Source: Simmondsia chinensis (taxonomy: Eukaryota > Streptophyta > Magnoliopsida > Caryophyllales > Simmondsiaceae). From it: a stretch of 64,000 bases of DNA. Positions within the stretch are counted from its first letter, which is position 1. Each line of letters starts with the position of its first letter. Position numbers and translations under genes: made by a program. The stretch is from positions 24,513,172-24,577,171 of the forward strand of contig JAGTTD010000008.1 in the NCBI GenBank assembly GCA_018398585.1. The letters are read 5' to 3'. The notes below the pieces were generated by a model, which was not told where the DNA came from, ran no database searches, and worked only from the letters and a program-made list of their open reading frames with translations. Positions 35,590-45,929 of this stretch are shown in pieces.

Positions 35590-36545
35590 ATGTGAGGGAA
35601 GAAATCCCTGATAATGCTTTACAACTTAGAAGAAGTAAAAGAGCAAGAAAAGAGAAGTCGTTCTGACCGAACTTTTATACATTTCTAGTGGAATGAATTA
35701 GAGATAATATGGATGGCCAAGTTGCATATTATTGTGTTATAGAGTCAAATCCTATGACGTTTGATGAGGTTATGAACTCTCATGTGGCCGCTTTTTGAAA
35801 AAAGGCAATAAATGAATCAGATATATGTCGATGGCATGTTGATATTTGGTATGGATATTTGGTACCAAATGAAGGTATTACAATAGTACAATGGGAGTAT
35901 GAGATATTCATAAGTTGTCTGACTTATGCTATGACTGGCACAAGGCCCAATATAGCCTTTATTGTTGGAAAGTTAAGAAGATACACTAGTGACCTAAGTA
36001 AATTTTACTTGCACGTGACACATAGGGTACTAAAATAATCATTGATTATGGTATTACTTTTATTGGGTATTATTATACTTTAGAAGGATACTTGGATGCC
36101 AATTGGATCTCCGATAAGGAGGATTACGCTTCTATAAGGGAGTTCGGCTTCCTACTTGGTGGGGGTGTTCTCTCTTAGGGTTCCAAGAAATGGACATGTA
36201 TTACTAATTCCACCATAATTGTAGAGTTTATTGCTCTAGTTTTTCTAGTAAAGAAGTTTAATGATTAAAGGATGCTTTGTATAAGATTGCTTTGTGGCCT
36301 AAGCTAATATCACCTATTTTTATCCACTTTGATAGTTAGGCTACCCTTTCAAGTGCATAGAGTGAGGTGTATAATGCAAAGTCCAGATACATTAGTATGT
36401 GACATAGTTATGTGAAACAACTTGTGGAAGATTGAGTGAACACTATAGACTTTGTAAATGCAAGTCAGAATATAGTGAATCCCTTCATGAAAAGCTTTGC
36501 TAGAGACTTGAGAATAAATACGAGTAAAATGATGGGTCTTTAAGC
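35590..36545 (+). pseudogene. Copia pol end (linker, RNase H) of element C
   Basis: In the plus strand LQLRRSKRARKEKS, then NPMTFDEVMNSHVAAF with a stop and KKAINESDI match the linker before Copia RT. RT itself is missing: the text jumps at ~35870 to LTYAMTGTRPNIAFIVGKLR (35920-35980), the RT/RNase H junction. It then reads LEGYLDANWISDKED, GFLLGGGVLS-GSKKWTC and NSTIIVEFIALV, the RNase H core, with frame breaks. The end has CIMQSPDTL and NPFMKSFARDL. An internal deletion removed integrase and most of RT. It cannot be active. Confidence 0.75.
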
Positions 36546-37135
36546 CGACAAATTTAATCACCCATGATGGACTCTCAACCCAACGCTTGGTAAACCGCCA
36601 GGTCTTGAGTTCAGTGAATGAGTTCCATCATTTGTATGATTGCAAGCACTAAAAAATTCCATCCCGGGTGTAATGCTTGGTAACCTGTGACAAACGGAAA
36701 AGAAAGTTGAGCGTATGCTCTTAATGGACCCAAGAAAATTATTGAATGTCGTGTTGTAAGGATATGATCAATGGGATCTACCTATATGAATATGAAGTTT
36801 GGCCTCTTCAAGAAGAGTTTTAATGAGATGGGTTTGAATTTATAAAACTCGTGAAGAGCACAGGGCACAAGGTCTAAAATGTGCAAGTCGAAGACGACGG
36901 GTGTTAGGAGTAAGTCTTCTGTGTGGAAAATATATTCTATTAGCCAAATTGGACATATAGCTCAAAGCTTAGTCTACTATATTATTCTAATTAATTGTAA
37001 CATGTCTTCACTAAGTGAGGATTCAATAGTAAGACCTTTATGTATGCATAAAGGCTTCCTTTTATTCTAAGATGATGTAAACTTTATTTGAGAATGTATG
37101 TACTTCATAAATGTATTTTGAAAGTGGTGGAGGAT

Positions 37136-37490
37136 TGTTGGTGTATTTTAAGTAAAAGAGAGTTTGCTGTCTTTTGCATGAAGAGATTTGTCTTTTTGTA
37201 AAGGGATGTGTCTTTTTATAAAAGACACTTGAAAAATTATAAATACCCCCCTCCATTCTCAAGATTGAAAGAGATTAAAAAAACAATATTTGAAATCTAC
37301 ATCATCCTCTTATTCTTTTGTCTTGGCTATCCTTCCTCTCTACCCTCCTACTTTCAATTTGTTTTTTTGTTTCATTGTATCCCTGAGACTTTTTCAATAT
37401 CTATGAAATAAGTCCTAGGGAAAGTGGTTTGCTATACTCCTTGAGACCATTGACTGATTTATAGTACCTATTTTTACAATTTTCCTAACA
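37136..37490 (+). repeat. 3' LTR of Copia C
   Basis: Direct repeat of 33174-33539, preceded by the purine tract ending gtggaggat and ending ttttcctaaca. The copies differ by small indels and many substitutions, indicating an old insertion. Confidence 0.85.
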
Positions 37491-38120
37491 ACTCGTAGAA
37501 AAACCTCTGAAATGAACACATAACAAATAGTAATCATGAAATTTTAGAGTCAAATGTACTAGCATCAAAATAGTGATTCAAAAAATATCTTTCACAAATT
37601 TTTTTTTTTTTTTTTGAGAAAAGTTAGTTTAAATAGCTCGAGGCTTGGCAATATATAATTCAAATACCCTACTATTTTAAAATATTTTTAAGATATCTGA
37701 AACAATAAAAAGTTTTTTTCTAAGTAAACTCTATATAACAACGCTAAATATTCATTAATTTTTACTAGCGTGACATTAAAAAAAAAAAAAAAGAAATACT
37801 TTAAAAATAACTTATTCAAGGAAAAGACCAAAACACCCTCAATATTTGAACTTAATTACAAAAATACCCTTTTCTTTACTCCTCTTCCCCACCCTTGCTC
37901 CTCCGCCGGCGTCCCCCAAACCCTGCCTTATAAACTGTCCATAAGCAAAGGCCCCTGAGCTTTAAGGGCAGATAACTGGCGGATGTAGAGGAACTACTTT
38001 TATAACTTTTGTTTTCAAAATTTAAAATTTTTTTAAATTTAAATAACCTTTTTAATCTTAGTTAAATTGTGTTTTAGGTATTTTTATTATTTTTTTTATG
38101 TAGCGCAACTGGAAATCATA
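37491..38120. other. Non-coding AT-rich spacer
   Basis: Runs of T (37600) and A (37779) and a short GC-richer patch near 37890. No feature recognised before the target duplication of Copia D. Confidence 0.4.
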
Positions 38121-38125
38121 ATGAA

Positions 38126-38309
38126 TGTGCATAATTAGAATGACTTGTATTGAGTGAAAAAATAATGATATACATGCATGCTCTTTATGTAAAGCTCAAA
38201 GACAAAGCCAAAAGATTATAATAGCCTCCTAAATACATATGGACTAGGACAACAGAGACAAAAGCCTAAAACCCTAGTTGACTTTCCTAAATACGTGAAT
38301 CATCTAATA
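38126..38309 (-). repeat. 3' LTR of Copia D (184 bp)
   Basis: Aligns with 43283-43453: aattagaatgacttgtattg, tacatgcatgct, cctaaatacatatggacta and a ctaata end. On the minus strand it starts TATTAG, a decayed TGTTAG. Confidence 0.8.
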
Positions 38310-38329
38310 GGCCCCCTCAATCTAAATGT

Positions 38330-39930
38330 AGTGCCGCAATATAAAGATTGTTCCTATGGTAGTGCAAGAGATAAGTGCCAAGCCCCTTCATGAAGATGTC
38401 AGCTGCCTGCATGGTTGTGGAAATATAGCGAACCTGGAGATCACCCTTGAGGACCTTTTCACAAACATAGTGGTAGTTAACATCCACATGTTTACTGCAG
38501 TCACTGGATACAGGGTTGGTAGAAAGGTATGAAGCGGCCATGTTGCCACAGTAGATAATGACAAGACTGGAGTGACGGAGGCCAATATCCCGCATGTGGT
38601 AGCATACTGAATCAGCTTCAGCTATGGCTGAGCCAAGGTCTGATAATTGGACTCAGTTATTTGGAGACTGTGGCTTGCTTCTTTGTGCTCCAAGAGAAGA
38701 GGTTTGATCCCAGATACAGAGCATAGTTAGTGGTTGAGTGACGAGTTTCACGACATCCACCCCAGTCAACATCAGCGTAGACCATTATAGACGTGTAGGA
38801 GCCGGGAAGGATAGATATCCTATGGTTGGGAGTGCTTTTGAGATATTTGAGGATGTGCTTCACAACTTGCCAATGACTAGTCCTAGGGACATGCACAAAC
38901 TAAGAGACAAGATTAATAGCATAGCATATACCAGGATGTGTCATGGTGAGATATTGGAGAGCCCCAACAACACCTATATACTTGGTCGGGTAAGGAAGTG
39001 ATCACCATCATTTAATGATAATTGGGAGCTGGCCTGGACCGGAGTTTTGATGGGTTTGGCATGATGCATTTGGTGTTTGGTAGGGCTGTTGATTATATAC
39101 TTGTGTTGAGATAACAATAGTCCTTGTTTTACTTGTGTAGCATTTATGCCTAGGAAGTAATGTAAGGGACAAAGATCTTTCATGGAAATTGGGTTGATAG
39201 GTTGCAAATGAAGGAGTCAAAGGGAGTTGGGTTTGGAGCTAGTGAGGATTATGTCATCAACATAGAGGAGGAAGCAGCCGATATCATTTGATTTTTGAAA
39301 GGGGAAGAGGGAAGGGTTAGGTTCACAACAAGTGAAATCAAGACTATAGAGAAAGGTAGTAAACCAACGAAACCAAGCTCAAGGAGCCTGTTTGAGTCCA
39401 TATTGAGCTTTTCGTAGTCTACAAACATGGTTTGGAATTTAGGATGGATAAAGTCTTGAGGCTGCTGCATGTACACTTCTTCCTTAAGATGACCAAGTAG
39501 GAAATCATTTTTAACATCCAATTGCCTGATAGGCCAGACATTGGTGATAGCAAGTGTGAGGATAAAATGGATGGTGGAAGGTTTGACAACAGGGCTAAAA
39601 GTTTCCTTAAAGTCAATACCTTCACTATGGTGGAAGCCTTAGGCCACAAGGCGAGCCTTGAAGCGGTTCACAAAGCCATCTGCTTTATACTTACCTCGGT
39701 ATTTCCAAATGCTACCTACCGTGTTTTCAGTCGGATTAGGGGGAACAAGTTCCTAAGTGTTATTTTGAATTGGAGCATTGAATTCGTCCACTGTGGCTTC
39801 CTTCTATTTCGGATATTTAACTGCCTGCAAATAACATGTGCGTTCTTGTGGTATAGTTATTGTAGAAAAAGAAAGCAAGTGTTTAACTTTTTCGAATACC
39901 ATCTTTTATCCCTTGTTCACATTGGCTGAA
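38330..39930 (-). pseudogene. Reverse transcriptase and RNase H of Copia D
   Basis: Minus-strand pieces in order: QLDVKNDFLLGHLKEEVYMQ followed by QPQDFIHP (near 39500), KAQYGLKQAPWAWFRWF in a shifted frame, and the active site YVDDIIL (near 39250). Then come MKDLCPLHYFLGI with GLLLSQHKYII (39100-39180) and MHVPRTSHWQVVKHILKYLK (38896). The RNase H core is VYADVDWGGC and STTNYALYLGS followed by SWSTKKQAT (38660-38800). It ends with IGLRHSSLVIIYC and LQVRYISTTMQAADIFMKGL (38320-38595), 8 bp from the polypurine tract. Frame changes every 200-300 bp show an old pseudogene. Confidence 0.85.
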
Positions 39931-41332
39931 TGTTGGAGTTAGACACGGTTTCAGCTATGGATGGTAGTGCTTTCGCGATAGACATGGGTGGCACGAATTT
40001 TGGGATCGAATCGGTCACTGGTGGTGAGGCTGTTGGTTTGTCATCTGGGTAGGGGCGGTGATAGTGGCCTTAGTGAGGGTGGTGTTTGATGAGGGGGCAG
40101 TGATGGGTGTTGGGGTTACTGCTGGCATACGGTGGCTTGGAAAGGGGAGAGGTGATCCAAAAGGGCCACTTGAGGGCGATGCGAGCAAGGGGGTTTGCAA
40201 CTAGTGGTGCCATAGTTGGCCTGGCACCCGAGGGTGGAGCGACACTACTAGGTTGCAGAGGCGCCATGCTTGGGATGCCACCCGAGGGCGGAGCGACATG
40301 ACCAAGGAGAACCGGCACAATGGGCAGGGGTGGGGAAGATCAACTATTGTTGCGGTTGTGACGGGTTGTGGGTTCTGAGTTTAGTTTGCTAGTTTGAGGT
40401 AGGGAAAACTACGCTTATTAAATTGGACATGTTGACTTATGTAGAATTTTCCCATTTTAGGTTCAAGACATCAGTAACCATTGTAACGTGTTGCATAGCC
40501 TTTGAAAATGCATGGTATGAATTGTGGGGCCAATTTGTGAGGGGCACGAGGTGTGCTGTTAGGGTAATAAGAACACCCAAAGACACAAAAACTTGAGTAA
40601 TCAGGAAATTTTTGAAAAACTTTTTCAGAAGGGGGTGAGTTTTTTAATGACAGGAATGGGGAGTCAACTTATTGTAAAGCCAGTAATACAAGCTGCATCG
40701 TCCAAAAAAGTAAATAGTAAATGAGATTGAATTAAGAGTATCTGTGCCATTTCAATAATGTGTTTGTGCTTTTGTTTCGCTACCCCCATTTTGTTATGGG
40801 GCATTGGGACACACGGGCCGGAAGTGAATTCCTTGTTGGCAACATAGGGAATTCATGCATTGGTGATCAAATTCATGTTTGATTTTAACGGAAAAGTGGC
40901 TTTCAAAAAATGTTTTAAAAGTTTCAAATAGTTCAAAAACTTTAGAATTGTGTTGTATTAGATAAAGCCAAGTAAAGGGAATGACGTAATCAATAAAAGT
41001 TACATAATATTTATGACATGAATTTAATGTGACAGGGATTGCTATACATCCGAGTGAATCAAATGCAATGGTAAATTAACCAGATGTAAAATACACTCAA
41101 ACGGTAACTGATAGGACTTGCCCAAAACTACATACCTGACAAATATCATTAAAATGGGAACTAGAAATAAGCTAACAAGTACGTAAAACATCTAATATGG
41201 GGCGTCCTAAGTGTCCTGAGCGACAAATCGCCAACTTGTGTGCGTGCCATAAATCCAATGGAATGGAGCGAGAAACTATATAGCGGTCTATTACTACAAA
41301 CTCAAAGAAGCAGTGTCCCATAGCCTTGTCTT
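39931..41332 (-). pseudogene. Decayed integrase region and Pro-rich linker of Copia D
   Basis: The minus-strand frame at 40070-40318 has HVAPPSGGIPSMAPLQPSS and VAPPSGARPTMAPL, a twice-repeated Pro/Ser-rich linker as found between Copia integrase and RT. The integrase zone (40340-41330) is expected by position, but its catalytic motifs are not readable. Confidence 0.5.
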
Positions 41333-43140
41333 TTACCAAAAAAAAAATGAATTAAATTTAAAAATACATCCAGTGTCATGACAAAGCTTTTTAATGGGTA
41401 GGAGGTTAAGAGTGAGTTTAGGAGCAAACAAGATGTTTTTAAGTTGAAGTTGATGTTGTTTTGTTTTTAGCGATAATGAATCCAATTGTGTTACAGGTAG
41501 CACTGCACCTTTCTCGACTAGGACATGTTTTTGACCACGATAACGAATAAGAGTATGTAGCATACCTGAGTTGAGGGTCATGCGATTAAATTCTCCTGAA
41601 TCAGGGTACCAACTGTGTCCTTGAGAGTCATTGATGGACATGGAAGTAAAAGAATGGGATGAAGAGGAAGGTAGTTCGATGAAACCAGTAAGGACAGGAG
41701 ACGACACCATGACCAGTCTGGTTGCATAATTCGTAAAGGTTGAGGTCCCAGCCCAAGGATTCCATTAGACTTAAGTGGGGTGTTACTTGTGGACCGATTG
41801 GGGTGCTATTGGTGTTGTATGTGTGGGTGGAGCACCGGGTCCCAATTGGTGTTGTTACTGTTGTCCCCCGAATTGGTCCCACTTGACCGCCACAACTGCC
41901 ATTATTGCTTCCTTTGTTACCCTCGTCCACTTCCTCCAGGACTGAGGTTAGAACCTCGGGGACCTGCACCTGTAGCAACTAGAGCATGCTGTTGATCAGT
42001 GGGAGAGCGCCCTTGATATCCGGTTTGGGCACTCTCTTCATTTAGTAAGGCCGTTTTGAGAGTTTTGAAGCTTAGGGTGGGCGAGGTGTTGCATGTTAAA
42101 GTAGCAAAAGTATTCAATTGGAAGTCCATAGACGGCATAGTAGACAAGTTTTCTATTTGAAATCAGAATGCCTGTGGAAGCTAAATCATTGGCAATGGAC
42201 TTTGACTCAGATAGATAGGTTTCCATTGTTTTGCCATCTTTATGCATGTTAACAATTTGAGTTCTCATATCATATTCCTTGGCAAACGTGTGGTCTCAGA
42301 ATTGCTTGACAAGGACATCACACATGCCTTAAAGGTGTGGTGTCGGACAATGTTATTTAGTAAGGGTCGAAATAAAGTGGTAGAAAAACAAGAGCAAAGG
42401 CTCTGTTCAGTTCTAACCCAGTTAATGTGCTCAGAGTTTGGCAGTTGAGGTCCCATTATAGTTTGTTACATAGAGAGGGGGATAGGGATGGGGTACCATC
42501 AATATAACCCATTAATTATTGTGATGTCAAAAACATGTAGAATTGTTTCTTTCTATGCAGGGTAGTCAGTTGCATTTTCCAACTTAATAGTTATAATGTT
42601 TGAAATACTGGAGAGGGGAAGTAATAGAAGAGTATTAGTGGTTTGATATAAATTAGGGTTAGGTTGAAGGGACTGCAACCAGAGGGCTGGGCCAACAGGA
42701 GGGTTTGGTGGGACCCCATGGGAGCTGATAGCGGCTGCTATAACCCCAGGAAGTCTGACCGAAGAGAACCCACCACTGGTGAACCCAATTGGGCTGCAGG
42801 CACCACCATTCACACAAGGGTCAACAGTAAGAGAAATGGAGGAAGGGAGGTGGGGATGCTTGAGCCAAGAAATTAAGATACCTATGGCCTCATGGGGGCT
42901 AACAATGTAGCAGAGATGGCGACACTGGCATCTATTAGTCCATTGAGGAATGGACTCGAGGATATGAAGCTGATACGAGGAAAGCCGGTCATGTCCAATG
43001 CGGGTCCCCTCGTCCATGGGGCCACAAATGCACTGGCATGAGCCTAAACGAGGTCTAAGGGTTGGGCGGTGGTGGTTCCAATGGGAACAAGGGGGTCTGG
43101 TTTTGAGGTGGAATTAGGGTTAAGGTTAATAGTTGCCACA
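41333..43140 (-). pseudogene. Gag and protease of Copia D
   Basis: Gag begins near 42640 with SSISNIITIKLENATDY, the usual NYxxW-region start of Copia gag, and continues with NWVRTEQSLCSCFSTTLF (42400). Next come MHKDGKTMETYLSESKSIAN and YAVYGLPIEYFCYF (42130-42250), the UBN2-type gag core. At 41590 WYPDSGEFNRMT stands where the protease has DSGATNHMT. It is followed by ILFAPKLTLNLLPIKKLCHD, the conserved segment after protease. The frames are disjoint, so no protein can be made. The long minus frame 42553-43017 is partly the N-terminal extension. Confidence 0.75.
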
Positions 43141-43270
43141 GTAGAAATGAAAATGCTGAGAACTTAAAAAATGAAGACAAATAGAGAACTAATAGAACTG
43201 ACAGCGGAAAAAAAAAAAAAAAAAAAAAAAGGGAAGAGAGAGAGAGAGAGAGAGATTAGATTCGTAGAGA

Positions 43271-43282
43271 GGCTGTGATACC
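43271..43282 (-). other. Primer-binding site of Copia D
   Basis: ggctgtgatacc reads GGTATCACAGCC on the minus strand, close to the initiator-Met primer site (one mismatch in the core), adjacent to the right LTR. Confidence 0.75.
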
Positions 43283-43453
43283 TTATAAAGAATTAGAATG
43301 ACTTGTATTGAGTGAAGAATGAATGATACATGCATGCTATTTAGAGCTCAAAGATAAAGCCAAACAACAATAAGAACCTCCTACATACATATGGACTACG
43401 GACAAAAGCAACAAAAGCCTAAACCCTGGTTAACTTTTCTAAATCCTCTAATA
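43283..43453 (-). repeat. 5' LTR of Copia D (~171 bp)
   Basis: Pairs with 38126-38309. It starts by the primer site and ends cctctaata, followed by the target duplication atgaa. Confidence 0.8.
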
Positions 43454-43492
43454 ATGAAATTATGTGGAAGATATTTAAGAAAAAAAAGTTAA

Positions 43493-43592
43493 NNNNNNNN
43501 NNNNNNNNNNNNNNNNNNNNNNNNNNNNNNNNNNNNNNNNNNNNNNNNNNNNNNNNNNNNNNNNNNNNNNNNNNNNNNNNNNNNNNNNNNNN
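43493..43592. other. Assembly gap of exactly 100 N
   Basis: One hundred N bases. Round-number gaps usually mark unknown length, so distances across this point are unreliable. Confidence 0.98.
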
Positions 43593-44995
43593 AAACAAAT
43601 TTAAAGTACATAAAAAAATTTAAAATATTAGGATATTTAAAAATATTATATTATGAAAATCGAAAGTACCTAATGCTCTTTTTTAAAATTAAGGAAGATA
43701 TTATGAGCCCTTTCCAAAAAAATGAGCATCCTAACGCACCCGATATAATTTATATTCAACAAAGCATTTCCTATGCAATACATGGTTGATTATATTCATG
43801 CAATATAAAGTTATGGAATATTTTTATTCTAGAGTATATAAAAAATTCCATAATTGAACTTTATACTTTAAAATATGTTAAATTAAATATTTAATCGCTT
43901 CTTAATTTTTATATATAAAATTTGTTGAATGAAAGTCTCGTTTAATATAACTCTCAAATAGTCTCTATATACAAAAGTGGAAATGAAAATATACTTTGTT
44001 GTTTATTGTTGTGTTCTTGCCATTCTTTTTTGTTTCTCTTCTCTTGTTACCTTAAATTCAAATAATTACAAATTCATACCAGAAAAAAATTACACATTAA
44101 TGTAAAAAGAGCTATTTACAAATTTAAATTGTAAAAGTTTCAAGCAATTATTACTAAACATTTCCAAATTTTCTCGGGGAAAAATTAGGATTCAATTGAA
44201 GCGAATAAATAATAAAATAAGCAGCATTATGAAAAGTTAAAGGAGTATTGGTTTTTGAGAAAAGAGAGGAAACGTGATAATTTGGATCTCATCAAGAAGA
44301 AAAGGGGATTGAGAAAAAAAATATATTGTCTAAGTTACTGTTAGCAGTTGAGCTCCTTTGTGTCATTGTATAAAGCAAGAGAGAGACGAAATTCTCAGCT
44401 TACATTTGTGGAAAGAAAAAGCCAAAGGTCACTCTCTTGGCTAATTTACTGAACGAATAGAAATATTTGCAAACAAGGAGATTTATACAAGAGTAAAACA
44501 AGAGCTAACCTACCTAATTGGGCCTAACAATCAAGATTAAACACAACTATAGTTAACTATTACAACAACCTAACAGCCTTTACACAAAAAATATTTGAAA
44601 TATCTAATTCTAATTTAAATGTATACTTAAATATGTAATGATGTGTAAAATATTTCAAAATTTAAATTATCATATAATTAAATTTCACAGTTTGATAATA
44701 TTTTATTATATGAGATAAATACATCATGTGACATATGTATATAATTATCTATAACATTTTTAGTAACAAAATGAACATAGTGAAAGAATTGCACAACGAT
44801 TCAATTTGAGATTTTTTTTTTTCTTATGCTAAGAAGAAAAGACTTAAAACCAAAAAAAAGTCATATTTACTATGCATTATAGCATGACATTTGGCTTGCT
44901 CATTTGTTTTTGTCAACATATAGGATATTCATATGAGCAGTTATAATATAAAACTAAAATTCTCAATTATCAATCAAAACAATCATATCCGTATA
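43593..44995. other. Non-coding AT-rich stretch
   Basis: No coding or element ends recognised. Around 44340-44580 there is a slightly GC-richer piece (gagctcctttgtgtc, ggagatttatacaagagta) that looks like part of an LTR, but no partner is visible in this window. Confidence 0.35.
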
Positions 44996-45187
44996 AAAAT
45001 TAAAGAATGGATCAATTACTTACCTCGATGTGTAAAGGACCCTGAAGATTAAAATTAAGGCAAAGAACAAAATTTGATATAGATTACAATATATAAAACA
45101 GTATGCCTCAAGTTATATGAGTTGTAGTGTTTCGCATTGCTAGTTTCTAGAATTGGAGTTTTAAATATACGATTTGTAATTTATGAT
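44996..45187. repeat. Flank duplicated with the RTE element, copy 1
   Basis: aaattaaagaatgg, acttacctcgatg and agattaaaattaaggcaaag recur in the same order at 51061-51151. Sequence from gattacaatatataaaac onward recurs at 61342-61448. In copy 2 the two parts are separated by the Athila element. The shared flank shows that both RTE copies come from one insertion that was later duplicated. Confidence 0.85.
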
Positions 45188-45929
45188 GTTGTGGTAGTTC
45201 ATGAAGGGCTCTTTCTCTCTCTAACTTTCACCTCTCTTTTGCTCTCATACACACCCTCTCTCTCCCGTTGGCTAACTCACCGATGCCGGACAAAACCGCC
45301 CATGGTGCCAACCACGACGACGACTACCCATAGCCGGCAGAGGCATAGCTGTAACCAACACCACCACCCCTAAAAAACCCTAACCCTAACCCTAAATGAA
45401 CACCACCACCCACTGCCACCGCATCGCCGCTCTCAATGCTAGTCCATAACTGAGCTCGGGCACGCCACCACCGACGCCCTCCCCCTCGAAACCCTAAAAC
45501 CTCCAACCCAAAACTACCACAACAATCGGCCTAGATCTACCTTCAAAACTACCACCATCACCGGCCTACGCGGGTTCACCACGCCAACACCCTATACCCA
45601 CAACAAACAACGAATGCAGCCCCTCTCTCGTGGGTCCCGCACTGTAACTCTTAGCTAGCACGGTCCCAGGTCGCCAATAGCTAGGTCAGATCTCTAATCA
45701 GCGACCACCTCCAAATCAGATCTTCCCCTTCTTTTCTGCCCCCTCAGGTCGAGTCTCTCCTCTCCTCCACTTTGTACTATAGACCTGTCAGTGGTTAGTA
45801 TTTCGATTTCTCCTTTTCCCATCCAACTTTGTTGATTATGATTGTTGTTGCTATTGCTGTGCCAACTTTGCCCTCTATGTTTTTGTAACTGTGTGTTTGG
45901 GTACATATGTTTGTTGGCAGCTTAGTTGA

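Larger units (their letters stand above)
33174..37490 (+). mobile_element. Copia LTR retrotransposon C, internally reduced
   Basis: LTRs lie at 33174-33539 (366 bp) and 37136-37490 (355 bp). They begin tgttggtgtatt and end acaattttcctaaca, with a purine-rich gaaagtggtggaggat before the right one. Total length is 4.3 kb, shorter than an intact Copia. Only the end of pol is recognisable (35590-36545). No clear 5-bp target duplication is seen (left flank aaaac, right flank actcg). LTR end, first interior bases and 3' untranslated region resemble element B. A SINE fragment sits at 34733-34852. Confidence 0.8.
38126..43453 (-). mobile_element. Ale-like Copia retrotransposon D, full outline, inactive
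   Basis: A minus-strand Copia of 5.3 kb with short LTRs at 38126-38309 and 43283-43453. It is flanked by a 5-bp duplication atgaa (38121-38125 and 43454-43458). The polypurine tract is TTGAGGGGGCC on the minus strand next to the left LTR (38310-38320). The primer site ggctgtgatacc (43271-43282) reads GGTATCACAGCC. Gag, protease, RT and RNase H remnants follow in the Copia order. Short LTRs and total length fit the Ale/Retrofit lineage. Confidence 0.85.

Noticed and set aside
33169..37495. Target-site duplication of Copia C
   Set aside because: Flanks aaaac and actcg do not match; no alternative alignment gave a convincing 5-mer.
40070..40318. Pro/Ser-rich host protein
   Set aside because: It lies between the integrase and RT zones of Copia D on the same strand and matches the usual Copia linker.
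45367..45396. Telomere repeat (ccctaaccctaaccctaa)
   Set aside because: Only about three 6-bp units, inside the RTE leader, not the 7-bp plant telomere unit; copy 2 has just accctaaaataccctaaaa here.
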